From an uncultured Eubacteriales bacterium (GTDB lineage Bacteria; Bacillota; Clostridia; Oscillospirales; Oscillospiraceae), in the NCBI GenBank assembly GCA_900549485.1, contig UROG01000001.1, positions 1 to 64,000 of the forward strand: a stretch of 64,000 nucleotides of DNA, written 5' to 3'. A model generated the notes under the pieces. The model had not been told where the DNA came from. It worked only from the letters and a program-made list of their open reading frames with translations, and did no database searches. Below are positions 7,560 through 16,165 of the stretch, one piece after another. The first letter of the stretch is position 1, and each line of letters begins with the position of its first letter. Position numbers and translations under genes: made by a program.

Positions 7560-9098
7560 TTAATCAGCATTATCGGATTTCAGGATAGCGCTCATTATCT
7601 TTTCCTGAGTTGCATCCGCGGCGTCAAATTCACCCACAAGTCTGCCTTCGTTCATAACGTATATCCTATCGCTCATACCGAGGATTTCAGGAAGCTCAGA
7701 GGATATCATTATGACGGATTTTCCCTCGGCGACAAGCCGGTTGATAATGCAGTAGATTTCATACTTTGCACCCACGTCTATTCCGCGGGTGGGTTCGTCA
7801 AGAATAAGGATATCGGGCTCGGCATACATCCACTTTGCAAGCAGCACCTTCTGCTGGTTGCCGCCGGAGAGGTTTCCCACCTTCTGTTCGACCGTGACGC
7901 ATTTTGTGGTCAGTTTTTCTTTATAGTCTACCGCAACCCTGTACTCCTCGTCAACATCTATAACACCGTGTCTTGAAACGCCGTCAAGGTTGGCAAGGGT
8001 CGTGTTTATCCTTATCGGATTGGACAGCAGCAGCCCGTTGCCCTTTCTGTCCTCGGTAACATAGGCAAGGCCGTTGTCAATAGCCTCCTTGCAGGAAGAC
8101 ATTCTGACCTCCCTGCCGTTTATTTTCACCGTCCCGGAAATACCTGAGCCGTAGCTGTGACCGAATATCGACATTGCAAGCTCGGTGCGTCCCGCGCCCT
8201 GCAAGCCCGAGAAACCGACTACTTCGCCCTTTTTCAGATAAAAGGACACATTGTCCACTACTTTCTTCTCGGTATATGTAGGATGGTAAACATTCCAATT
8301 TTCAACCTCAAGAGCTATCTCGTCGGACACCGCCGAGCTGCGTTTGGGGAAACGGTCGCTCAGGTCGCGCCCGACCATACCCTTGATTATACGGTCTTCG
8401 CTTATATCATCGACGCCTTTTTTCAGCGTCTCTATCGTTTTGCCGTCTCTGAGTATAGTAATAGAATCCGCCACATAAGAAACTTCGTTTATCTTATGTG
8501 AAATGATAATTGACGTCAGTCCCTCTTTCTTGAACCTTATGAGCATATCGAGCAGCGCTTTTGAATCCTCTTCGTTCAGGGAAGACGTAGGCTCATCCAG
8601 AATAAGCAGCTTTGCGTGCTTTGCAAGAGCCTTTGCTATTTCGACAAGCTGCTGCTTGCCGGTACCTATATCTTTTATAAGCGTTCTGGATGATTCGGCA
8701 AGACCGACCATTTTAAGATACTTATCCGCCTCGTTATATGTCTCGTCCCAATTGATCGCAAATTTTTTTCCTCTCTCGTTTCCGAGAAACATATTTTCGC
8801 CGATAGACAGTTCCGGAACGAGAGCCAGCTCCTGATGAATGATAACAATGCCCTTTTCCTCACTGTCTTTGAGTTTTCCGAATTTGCAGACCTCATCATT
8901 ATAAATGATGTCTCCGGAATATGTCCCGCAAGGATACGTGCCGGAAAGAACATTCATCAATGTGGATTTACCCGCGCCATTTTCGCCGACCAGAGCATGG
9001 ATCTCCCCGCGCTCCACTTCAAACGTTACGTCATCAAGGGCTTTTACGCCTGGAAATTCCTTTGTGATGTTTTTCATCACAAGAATATTGTCAGCCAA
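7560..9098 (-). CDS. mmsA: Multiple-monosaccharide ABC transporter ATP-binding protein
   Basis: 512 residues if translation starts at the TTG at 9098, which sits behind GAGGAGGGGG and gives the usual family length. It is a fused double ATPase. The first domain has Walker A GENGAGKST, a degenerate signature (IGTGKQQ) and Walker B LLILDEPTSSL. The second has the typical modified Walker A GLQGAGRTE, signature LSGGNQQK and ILILDEPTRGIDVGAK. This RbsA/XylG/MmsA architecture energises sugar uptake. It lies 14 nt upstream of the permease ATG. A partial terminator separates it from the binding-protein gene, which should favour higher binding-protein expression. Confidence 0.95.
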   Translation of the reverse strand: MADNILVMKNITKEFPGVKALDDVTFEVERGEIHALVGENGAGKSTLMNVLSGTYPCGTYSGDIIYNDEVCKFGKLKDSEEKGIVIIHQELALVPELSIGENMFLGNERGKKFAINWDETYNEADKYLKMVGLAESSRTLIKDIGTGKQQLVEIAKALAKHAKLLILDEPTSSLNEEDSKALLDMLIRFKKEGLTSIIISHKINEVSYVADSITILRDGKTIETLKKGVDDISEDRIIKGMVGRDLSDRFPKRSSAVSDEIALEVENWNVYHPTYTEKKVVDNVSFYLKKGEVVGFSGLQGAGRTELAMSIFGHSYGSGISGTVKINGREVRMSSCKEAIDNGLAYVTEDRKGNGLLLSNPIRINTTLANLDGVSRHGVIDVDEEYRVAVDYKEKLTTKCVTVEQKVGNLSGGNQQKVLLAKWMYAEPDILILDEPTRGIDVGAKYEIYCIINRLVAEGKSVIMISSELPEILGMSDRIYVMNEGRLVGEFDAADATQEKIMSAILKSDNAD

Positions 9099-9176
9099 AC
9101 TGCTCCCCCTCCTCTTGTTGCTCTGTATATTATTTCCGTACCGCACACGCTTTCACTGCGTGGCAACGCGATTTGT

Positions 9177-9208
9177 AAAAAGAGGAGCGGGGATTACCCG
9201 CCCCTCTT
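9177..9208 (-). terminator. Attenuating terminator between chvE and mmsA
   Basis: AGAGG-A-GCGGG pairs with CCCGC-C-CCTCT around a GATTA loop (9182-9208). On the minus strand a short U-tract follows (A-run at 9177-9181). Placed inside the operon after the binding-protein gene, it probably allows partial readthrough. Confidence 0.65.
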
Positions 9209-9236
9209 TCTCGGTTTTGAGTATCAGGCGACTGTA

Positions 9237-10298
9237 TCAGCCCTCGATCTGCTCCATGGTGTAGTAGCCGGAGTCGATCAGAAGCTCTTTATAGTTGTCG
9301 GCCGTGCAGGCAACAGGCTCGCAGAGGAAGCTGGGAATGATGCCGGTGCCGTTGTCGTAGGTCTCGGTATCGTTGATGGGAGGCTCGGTGCCCTTCATAA
9401 GAGCGTCAACCATCTCAACGGTCTTCGCAGCCAGAGTACGCGTATCCTTGAACACGGACATCGACTGCTTGCCGCTTACGAGATTTGCCATAATGGCTAT
9501 GTCGCAGTCCTGACCGGTGATGACGGGCCACTCGCCGGTGTAGGAAGCCTCAAGAGCGTTCTCAACGCCGCAGGCGGTGGAGTCGTTGGAGGCGAGGACG
9601 GCATCAAGCTGAGTTCCGTCTGCGTAGAAGGAGCTGAGAATGTTCTCAAAACGGGACTGAGCGGCGTCGGTCGCCCAGTTTGCGGTAGCAACTACCGCCT
9701 TTTCGGTCTGGCCGGAGGGGCATACCAGCTTGCCGGAGTCAAGGTAAGGCTGGAGGATGCTCATAGCGCCGTCAAAGAAGAAGTTGATGTTGTTGTCGCC
9801 GGGGTCGCCGGTGATGAACTCGATATTATAGGTCTTGCCGTCGTCTTCCTTGAGGTTGAGAGCCTCTTCGATAAATTCGCCCTGCTTTGTGCCGACGAGC
9901 CAGTTATCAAAGGTGGCATAGTAAGAAACGGCGTCGGAGTTCATAATGAGACGGTCATATGCGATGACGGGGATGCCGGCTTCCTTTGCCTGAGCAAGAA
10001 CCGTGCCGAGAGCATCACCGTCGATAGAGGCAACAACGAGAACCTTGCAGCCGTTTGCAATCATGTTCTCGATCTGGGAAACCTGAGTGGGGATATCATT
10101 TGCCGCAAACTGAAGATCAACGCTGTATCCGGCAGCCTCAAGCTGCTCCTTCATGTTTTCACCGTCCTGATTCCAGCGCTGCAAGTCCTGAGTAGGCATT
10201 GCAACACCGACGAGGTCGCCTTCTGCGCAGGCCGCAGGGATAAGAGCCATTACCATGCACAGAACCATAAGAATTGCTAAGAACTTCTTCATGTTCAT
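9237..10298 (-). CDS. chvE: Multiple-monosaccharide ABC transporter substrate-binding protein (ChvE-like)
   Basis: 353 residues; the ATG at 10298 is 7 nt from AGGAG. A hydrophobic signal sequence (residues 4-24) ends in LIPAACAEGD. The cysteine has proline at -3, a poor lipobox, so either lipidation or signal peptidase I cleavage after ACA is possible. The mature protein has the periplasmic-binding type 1 fold with ChvE hallmarks: MPTQDLQRWNQDGENM, NDIPTQVSQIENMI, VIAYDRLI and VLASNDSTACG. It captures aldoses such as xylose, glucose, galactose or arabinose for MmsAB. It is the first gene of the operon, with a consensus promoter about 140 nt upstream. Confidence 0.93.
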   Translation of the reverse strand: MNMKKFLAILMVLCMVMALIPAACAEGDLVGVAMPTQDLQRWNQDGENMKEQLEAAGYSVDLQFAANDIPTQVSQIENMIANGCKVLVVASIDGDALGTVLAQAKEAGIPVIAYDRLIMNSDAVSYYATFDNWLVGTKQGEFIEEALNLKEDDGKTYNIEFITGDPGDNNINFFFDGAMSILQPYLDSGKLVCPSGQTEKAVVATANWATDAAQSRFENILSSFYADGTQLDAVLASNDSTACGVENALEASYTGEWPVITGQDCDIAIMANLVSGKQSMSVFKDTRTLAAKTVEMVDALMKGTEPPINDTETYDNGTGIIPSFLCEPVACTADNYKELLIDSGYYTMEQIEG

Positions 10299-10439
10299 GA
10301 TGTTTCTCCTTTTGATAATTTATTTTGAAAGGCATTACTGCTTTTCTTTAAAATAATACCGCATACTGCTCTGGCAGTTGAGCCTGCGGATGCAATTGCG
10401 CAGTTCCGCTTCAATGCGCGTTTCCTTTTCTCAAGTCTG

Positions 10440-10468
10440 ATTATATAAATACGCTTTATAAAAGTCAA
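10440..10468 (-). promoter_or_regulatory. Sigma-A promoter of the chvE-mmsAB sugar operon
   Basis: On the minus strand TTGACT (10463-10468) is followed after exactly 17 bp by TATAAT (10440-10445). The spacer holds a palindromic CTTTTATAAAG overlapping the -35, a candidate operator. The 375-bp gap 10299-10673 otherwise contains only this promoter, the leader and the divergent promoter. Confidence 0.85.
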
Positions 10469-10573
10469 ACAATATTTTACTTTACATTTCATTTTCATTT
10501 AAACCAACAAATTATCATCCGGATTTTTGTGCAAAATAACTTATTTTTATTTTGCCGCTTATCTTACGCTCTC

Positions 10574-10590
10574 CTAATTATTCAAATTAG
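10574..10590. promoter_or_regulatory. Inverted repeat, candidate ROK-regulator operator
   Basis: CTAATT and AATTAG flank a 5-bp centre (ATTCA) between the two divergent promoters. ROK/XylR repressors bind AT-rich inverted repeats of this general kind. Binding is inferred from position only, and the region is AT-rich, so chance symmetry is possible. Confidence 0.4.
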
Positions 10591-10604
10591 ATAAAAAAAT
10601 GTTG

Positions 10605-10633
10605 TTGACTTTTCCAAAAGACTTGTATAAAAT
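10605..10633 (+). promoter_or_regulatory. Sigma-A promoter of the ROK regulator gene
   Basis: TTGACT (10605-10610), 17-bp spacer, TAAAAT (10628-10633). CTTTTCCAAAAG (10609-10620), a palindrome, overlaps the -35, in the same relative place as the CTTTTATAAAG symmetry in the facing operon promoter. This suggests a shared repressor site. Confidence 0.7.
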
Positions 10634-10673
10634 ATTTCAGAATGTTTTATATAAGTCTTTTTGGAGTGGAACA

Positions 10674-11804
10674 ATGAACAGCAACTCAACGCATACCGAA
10701 CGGCGTCTTAACACGCGCAGTAAAATCTATAAGGCTCTTTACCGCTCGGATAAGCCTATGTCAAAGCTTGAAATAGCAGAACTGTTATCCATAAGTATGC
10801 CTACGCTGTACCAGAACATAGGCGAGCTTATGGACATGGGGCTGATAAAATATTCCGGACTGCGTCCGTCGAGCGGCGGCAGACCCGCAATGAATCTTGA
10901 AGTCGTCGCCGACGCAAGATACGCCATCGGCGTCTCGATACAGACGGGGAGGATCAATTTTGCCGCTATCAATCTCAAATGCAGGGAGCTGGCATATAAG
11001 ACCGTGTACCCCCTCTCGTCGATTTTCAGCCGCGAGTATATAGATTTTTTTGCCGGTGAGCTTGAAAAATTCATCGACGAAAGCGGCATTGAGAGAGAAA
11101 AGCTTCTGGGCGTCGGGATATGTATTCCCGGTACTTTTCTGAGCGACGGATTCACCGTAAACTATGCCCCCGCCCTCGGAATAAAAAGCGTTTCAATGAA
11201 GCCGCTTGCGGACGCCGTACCGTATCCGGTGCATCTTGATAACGACGCGAACAGCGCCGGCTTTGCGGTTGAGCTTCAAAACGGCTCGTCTGGCGGGCTT
11301 GCCTACCTGTCCTTGGCTGACGGCGTCGGAGGGACGCTTTTTCTCAACGGTGTGCAGCATCGCGGCAGCAATTCGCTCGGCGGGGAATTCGGACACATGA
11401 CGGTAGAATATAACGGGCGCAGATGCGCCTGCGGAAAAAAAGGCTGTCTCGAGGCGTACTGCTCCGAATACAGAATACTGACAGATTCCGGTGTAACACT
11501 TGAAAAGTTTTTTTCCAACCTTGCCGACGGCGATGAAAAAACCGGCGCGATCTGGGAAAATTATCTTGAGCATCTGGCCACTGCAATCCACAACATCCGC
11601 ATGGCTTTTGACTCAAAAATCGTCATGGGCGGGATAATGGCCTACTATCTCCAGCCGTATCTCGGCAGGCTCAAGGAATATGTATACGGCGCAGATCCCT
11701 TCACCCACGATCAGGATTATCTGAGTATCAGCGGCAATCCGCTCCATGTGACCGTGCTGGGCGCGGCCATGTATTTCGTAAAGGGCTTTCTTGATGAAAA
11801 CTGA
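10674..11804 (+). CDS. ROK-family transcriptional regulator (XylR-like)
   Basis: 376 residues from the ATG at 10674, with TTGGAG 8 nt upstream. An N-terminal winged helix-turn-helix covers residues 10-70 (SKLEIAELLSISMPTLYQNI as recognition region). A ROK sugar-kinase-like domain follows, with DGVGGTLFLNG, SLGGEFGHM and the zinc motif CACGKKGCLEAY. The kinase phosphate-binding DxGxT motif is absent (VSIQTGRINFAAI in its place), consistent with a sugar-sensing repressor and not an enzyme. It is divergent from the sugar operon, the normal place for its regulator. Inducer identity is unknown. Confidence 0.9.
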   Translation: MNSNSTHTERRLNTRSKIYKALYRSDKPMSKLEIAELLSISMPTLYQNIGELMDMGLIKYSGLRPSSGGRPAMNLEVVADARYAIGVSIQTGRINFAAINLKCRELAYKTVYPLSSIFSREYIDFFAGELEKFIDESGIEREKLLGVGICIPGTFLSDGFTVNYAPALGIKSVSMKPLADAVPYPVHLDNDANSAGFAVELQNGSSGGLAYLSLADGVGGTLFLNGVQHRGSNSLGGEFGHMTVEYNGRRCACGKKGCLEAYCSEYRILTDSGVTLEKFFSNLADGDEKTGAIWENYLEHLATAIHNIRMAFDSKIVMGGIMAYYLQPYLGRLKEYVYGADPFTHDQDYLSISGNPLHVTVLGAAMYFVKGFLDEN

Positions 11805-11843
11805 TCCTGTTCTCAGCGGCTCCGCCTGCTCCCAATATACAGC

Positions 11844-11892
11844 AAATGCTCCTCAATTTCCGTCAAACGCCGTCGGAAATCGAGGAGCATTT
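11844..11892. terminator. Bidirectional hairpin between convergent genes
   Basis: AAATGCTCCTC-A-ATTTCCG pairs with CGGAAAT-C-GAGGAGCATTT, an 18-bp stem with one mismatch. It lies between the convergent ROK regulator and aminopeptidase genes. U-tracts are short, so efficiency is uncertain. Confidence 0.65.
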
Positions 11893-11901
11893 ATGCGTTT
11901 G

Positions 11902-13686
11902 TCATGATATGGGTGCCGCCGCCTTTTCAAGCCACAGCTTTTCCTCAGGCTCAAGATACTGTGAAATTGCTTCCCGAACCTGCGCGTGATAATCATTGAG
12001 CAGTCTTTTTTCTTTTTCATCCAAAAGGCTTATATCAAGTCCGTCGGTATCAAACGGCACAAGGGTCAGATTTTCAAAGCCGAGGAAGCGTCCGTATTCG
12101 TTATTTTCTTTCTCCACACACAGCAGAAGGTTTTCGTGGCGCACGCCGAATTTTCCCGCTGCATAAAACCCCGGTTCGTTGGATGTGACCATGCCCGGTT
12201 CAAACGTCACCGACTTATTCGGGCTGTTCCAATGTATGCGCTGCGGTCCCTCATGCACCGACAGGACAAAGCCCACGCCGTGTCCCGTGCCATGATTATA
12301 GTCAAGCCCGTTTTCCCACAGCGCCTCACGTGCAAGACAGTCCACCGCTCCCCCGCCGCAGCCGTATCTGAATTTTGCGTTTCCGAGACGGAGATGCCCT
12401 TTCATGGCGAGTGTAAAGCCGCGCCGCTCTTCATCGGTCAGCGCGCCCAGAACAACGGTGCGGGTGATGTCGGTCGTGCCGAAGAGGTAATGCGCACCGG
12501 AATCGACAAGGCAAAGTCCGTGCGGAAGCATTTCGCAGTCCGTCTCCGGCGTCGGGGCATAATGCACGATCGCGCCGTGAGCGGCGTATGCCATAATCGT
12601 TTCAAAGCTCGGCTCAACAAAGCCCGTCTGCGCCTTTCTGAATTCAAGCAGCTTTCGGGCGGCGGAAATCTCGGTTATTCTCTCTTTCCCAACATGAGTT
12701 TTGAGCCAGAAAATAAATTTCGTGCAGGCGACGCCGTCAAGAATATGCGCACGGCGCATCCCCTCCTGCTCCTCAGGTGATTTTACGGCTTTCATAAGTT
12801 CGATAGGCGTCGGCTTTTTTACGGTCTTTTCCGCACCGGCAAGACAGCGCATAAGCAGATGGTTCGTCCTTGCCGGGTCAGCCCAGACGCGCTTCCCTAC
12901 GCTTTCATGCTCTGCCTGCCCATATACAGCCGGATACGGCGCAAGCGCGATGCCGTCATCCGCAAGCCGCTTTCTGATTTCGGCATCAAAAATGCCGTTA
13001 TTTGCAAAAAGTACGGCTTTATCGGCAGAAATCAGCATAAAAGAAAGAAACACCGGCGTACATTCCACATCGCTTCCGCGAAGCCCAAGGAGCCATGCGG
13101 CCTCCTCGGGTGCAGAAACAAGCAGAATATCGCATTTTTCTTTTTTAAGAGCCGCACGGACACGTTCAAGCTTTTCGCGTGTGCTTCCGGCATATTTCTT
13201 ATCAAGCGTCCAGACTTTTTCCGCCGGAAGAGACGGTCTTCCAGCCCAGACGGTGTCAACAAGGTCTTCATCGGCGCTGATTACAACATTTTTCTCTCTC
13301 AGCACACGTGCGATTTTTTCGGAAAGGGCAGCGCTGACGACGCGGCCGTCAAATCCGAGACGGGAGTTTTCCGGAAGCTCCTGCGCGAGAAATTCCGTAA
13401 GCGTAGGAACGCCCGGCTCACCCATTTTCATAAGGCCGATTCCCGTGCCTTCAAGCTGCTCCGCCGCCTGAAGAAAATATCTTCCGTCCGTCCAGAGGAA
13501 AGCGCGCTCAGCCATAACAAGAATCGTTCCGGCAGAGCCGGTGAAGCCGGACATAAACTCCCTTGCTTTAAAATATCCGCCTACATATTCGCTTCCGTGA
13601 AGATCCTCACTCGGTATCATATAGGCAGATATCCCGCGCTTGTTCATAAGGGTGCGAAGCGCCGACAGTCTTTCCGGTACAGTCAT
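11902..13686 (-). CDS. pepP: Xaa-Pro aminopeptidase, M24B family (aminopeptidase P)
   Basis: 594 residues from the ATG at 13686 behind GGAGGAAG. Two creatinase-type N-terminal domains (to about residue 310) precede the M24 pita-bread domain. Metal ligands are visible in order: LVDSGAHYLFGTTDITR (two Asp), GTGHGVGF (His), TSNEPGFY (Glu) and VRHENLLL (Glu). A short C-terminal domain follows, as in the long, eukaryote-like APP form also common in Clostridia. The enzyme releases N-terminal residues before proline, cytoplasmic, using Mn2+. No signal peptide. It stands alone; the 14-bp repeat array lies 105 bp upstream of its start. Confidence 0.92.
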   Translation of the reverse strand: MTVPERLSALRTLMNKRGISAYMIPSEDLHGSEYVGGYFKAREFMSGFTGSAGTILVMAERAFLWTDGRYFLQAAEQLEGTGIGLMKMGEPGVPTLTEFLAQELPENSRLGFDGRVVSAALSEKIARVLREKNVVISADEDLVDTVWAGRPSLPAEKVWTLDKKYAGSTREKLERVRAALKKEKCDILLVSAPEEAAWLLGLRGSDVECTPVFLSFMLISADKAVLFANNGIFDAEIRKRLADDGIALAPYPAVYGQAEHESVGKRVWADPARTNHLLMRCLAGAEKTVKKPTPIELMKAVKSPEEQEGMRRAHILDGVACTKFIFWLKTHVGKERITEISAARKLLEFRKAQTGFVEPSFETIMAYAAHGAIVHYAPTPETDCEMLPHGLCLVDSGAHYLFGTTDITRTVVLGALTDEERRGFTLAMKGHLRLGNAKFRYGCGGGAVDCLAREALWENGLDYNHGTGHGVGFVLSVHEGPQRIHWNSPNKSVTFEPGMVTSNEPGFYAAGKFGVRHENLLLCVEKENNEYGRFLGFENLTLVPFDTDGLDISLLDEKEKRLLNDYHAQVREAISQYLEPEEKLWLEKAAAPIS

Positions 13687-13790
13687 TTTTTCTTCCTCCA
13701 AAAACAGCTTTTCCTGAATGATTGATATATTTCTAATCAGATACGGGGAATTTCTCTTTGTGATCCCATTCAGGAAAACCAAAAACTAAA

Positions 13791-13988
13791 TTTTATGTTA
13801 ATAATATTATGTCGTTAATATTAAGTTGCCAATTTTCCGTAAACAGATTTATGTCAGCAAGATTATGTTTACCATTTTATGTTGCCTGTTTTACGCCTTT
13901 GATATTATGTTGTTTAAATTATGTCCTTGATTTTATGTAGCTTATATTATGTTTATAAAGTTACGTAACTAATTTTATGTTAACTTAT
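13791..13988. repeat. Tandem array of fourteen 14-bp units with conserved TTATGT core
   Basis: Units begin at 13793 and every 14 bp to 13975 with no indel. Ten of 14 start with exact TTATGT; the others are TTAAGT, TTCCGT, TTACGC and TTACGT. Positions 7-11 of each unit vary almost freely, and positions 12-14 are mostly ATA or ATT. The plus-strand consensus is thus TTATGT-N5-AT(A/T); on the minus strand it is (A/T)AT-N5-ACATAA. The last unit contains the stop codon of the beta-helix lipoprotein gene, so the array would be in its 3' UTR. Each unit carries TAA on the minus strand and 14 is not a multiple of 3, so it is not coding. I know no described family with this layout. Confidence 0.9.
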
Positions 13989-16024
13989 CCTGTTACGGTG
14001 ATCACTGCGCAGCCTACTGAGCAGCCGTCGGCGCCAAGGTAGTCAACATACAGCTCTGCACTCTCGCCCGCCGCCAGATTTGACGTAAGCGTGACCATTG
14101 CTCCGCTGCTGTTGTCAAATTCAAGCTCATCTCCCATTCCGGCACAGCCCCAGCGTATTCTGTCCGGGTCAACCGCCTCTCCGCTGAAAAGCTCCACCAT
14201 TGCATACAGCTGCACCGGCGCGTCGTTTTCGCCAAGCTCCAGTTGGTTTATCGCGGCTCCGCCGTATAGAACGCTCACCCTTGCGTCCGGGTCGGCCGAT
14301 ATCGGCAGGGCTTCATCGTTCATTGTATAGTTTCCCGGCTCGATCGATACCGATTTGCCCTCGGCGTTTATAAATACCGCCCCGTACTCATAAAGGCTTA
14401 TCTCCGGCCGCGGACAGTCATGGATATAGCAGTTTTCAAACACGGCGTCCTTCACCGCGTACAGCACAACAGCGCCGGTGGAGCAGTCGTATATCTCCGT
14501 GCCGGTGACCGTAAGACCGTCCGATTCCGCCGCATATATCCCAAGTATGCCGCACCCGTACAGTGAGCAGCCGTCCACTGCAATATTCCGGCAGCCGTCA
14601 AACGCCAGAACGCCGCCTGCACATTCCCCCGGTTCGGTCGTATGTCCCGCCGTGAAGCCGCTCAGGCTGAGTCCGTCGCAGTTTTCAAAATTCAGGACGT
14701 TTGCGTATCTGGGTACTGCCGTAATTACGCTGTTGACACCGCTCGTAATGCTCAGGCCGTCAGCGCCGCTGATGACCAGTTCCGCTCCGTCGTAGCACCC
14801 GCGCCAATAATAATATTCACCGCTTCCGCAGCCGTAATCGGAAGCCCCGCTCAGGTCTATCGTATCTGCGTCAAGAATAATGTTCACACCCGGCCGGATG
14901 GCGGCGAGAAATTCATCAGCCGTGCCGACACGCGCCGTTTTCTTCCCGCTCTCGTCCACGGTTATCTCCGGGACAGCCGTATCAAGCGTTATATTGGGGC
15001 CGTCATACGTGCAGTCGCTCTGCTTCATTTGCTCAAGCTGTGCATTTGAAAGCTCGTTTCCGGCTTTGTCAACACATCTCAGTCCCGGTGTGCCGCCGCT
15101 GTAGCTGCTGCTGTCATACCATGCGGTAAAGTAGTTTTTATTGAGAGACGTTCTCTCAAGAACCGGCGCCTTCCCCGAAACGCGGAAGACCGCCGTATTG
15201 AAATAGTTCTCCTCCGTCTCGCAGCCGAGAATATACACCTCCGGTGAATTGTCCGCATAGAGAAGATAACGCGCACTGTTGTTTTCGATGTCGCAGTTCA
15301 CCGCGGCAAAGCCGGTCGTCTGCCCCACCTCAAAGATATTCGCCCATTCACTGCGGATGTCGTATATATCGCAGTCAACGATGCGCACGTCCTTGCAGCT
15401 TGCCGCCGCAACAGCGTTATACGAACATTCGTATATGTCGCAGTCGGTCACATAAAGCCCGCTGCATCGGTAAGCATCCACCCCGACTGTCCCGCATCCG
15501 AACAGATTGCAGTCGTCTATCCGCACCCCGTCAGAGCTTTCAACTCTTATCACGCCGCCAGCGCAGTACCCCGGCTCCTTCGTATGCCCGCAGGTAACAT
15601 CCTCAAGCTTAAAGCCGTCGCAGCTGACAACGCGCATAACGTTCGCATAGCGCGGCAGTGCGGAAATGGTGACATCCGCATCATCGGCGGCGGAAATGCT
15701 CAGGTTGTCGGCGTCATGTATAACAAGCTCCGGCCCGTCGTATACCTCGTCCCAACGGTAATACTCACCGCTGCCTCTGCCGTAGTCGGAAGCAAGATTA
15801 AGCTCATACACGCCGCTTTGCAGCACTATATGCGTATCAGGTGCTATTGCGGCCAGAAATTCGTCAACGCCGGATACGCTGACAACGTTTTTCCCTGTAT
15901 TTACCGGCACGGCTCCATCCTCCGGCGCAGGCACCGCCGCCGCTGCCGATCCCTGAGTGCATGCGGAGAGCATCAGTGCAAATATTATTGCAGCCGATGA
16001 AACGACCTTTCTTATGCAGTTCAT
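13985..16024 (-). CDS. Lipoprotein with two right-handed parallel beta-helix domains
   Basis: 679 residues. The signal peptide ends in the lipobox LSAC with Cys22, so it is anchored outside the cell. Two homologous halves (about 50-330 and 365-600) each open with VDEFLAAI/ADEFLAAI, then SDYGRGSGEYYRW or SDYGCGSGEYYYW, then a series of about 22-residue beta-helix rungs with repeated DCDIY/CSLYGCG motifs rich in Cys and Asp. The C-terminal 100 residues look like a beta-sandwich. Such helices typically bind or cleave polysaccharide, but no lyase catalytic set is recognisable. It is a single gene, start behind GAGGT, with the 14-bp array at its 3' end. Function unknown; surface glycan binding is a reasonable guess. 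Confidence 0.8.
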   Translation of the reverse strand: MNCIRKVVSSAAIIFALMLSACTQGSAAAAVPAPEDGAVPVNTGKNVVSVSGVDEFLAAIAPDTHIVLQSGVYELNLASDYGRGSGEYYRWDEVYDGPELVIHDADNLSISAADDADVTISALPRYANVMRVVSCDGFKLEDVTCGHTKEPGYCAGGVIRVESSDGVRIDDCNLFGCGTVGVDAYRCSGLYVTDCDIYECSYNAVAAASCKDVRIVDCDIYDIRSEWANIFEVGQTTGFAAVNCDIENNSARYLLYADNSPEVYILGCETEENYFNTAVFRVSGKAPVLERTSLNKNYFTAWYDSSSYSGGTPGLRCVDKAGNELSNAQLEQMKQSDCTYDGPNITLDTAVPEITVDESGKKTARVGTADEFLAAIRPGVNIILDADTIDLSGASDYGCGSGEYYYWRGCYDGAELVISGADGLSITSGVNSVITAVPRYANVLNFENCDGLSLSGFTAGHTTEPGECAGGVLAFDGCRNIAVDGCSLYGCGILGIYAAESDGLTVTGTEIYDCSTGAVVLYAVKDAVFENCYIHDCPRPEISLYEYGAVFINAEGKSVSIEPGNYTMNDEALPISADPDARVSVLYGGAAINQLELGENDAPVQLYAMVELFSGEAVDPDRIRWGCAGMGDELEFDNSSGAMVTLTSNLAAGESAELYVDYLGADGCSVGCAVITVTG

Positions 16025-16165
16025 ATTTATACCTCACTTTCAGAAAATCAGAGTATATTTTTGACGGAACAGAAAATAAAAAGTGTCCTGTTTTTTAAAT
16101 TTTCGCATATCGCGCCGCTTTTGTCAATCAGGCAGATTCTTTCATTACATTATTATAAACAATTG

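Noticed and set aside
10295..10498. 67-codon gene upstream of chvE
   Set aside because: It overlaps the operon promoter and leader and has no ribosome site or recognisable sequence.
13791..13988. CRISPR array
   Set aside because: The conserved part is about 9 bp and the interior 5 bp, far below CRISPR repeat (about 23-47 bp) and spacer sizes, and no cas gene is in the window.
13791..13988. Coding repeat continuing the lipoprotein
   Set aside because: The period is not a multiple of three, and each unit brings a TAA on the minus strand, so every frame is closed.
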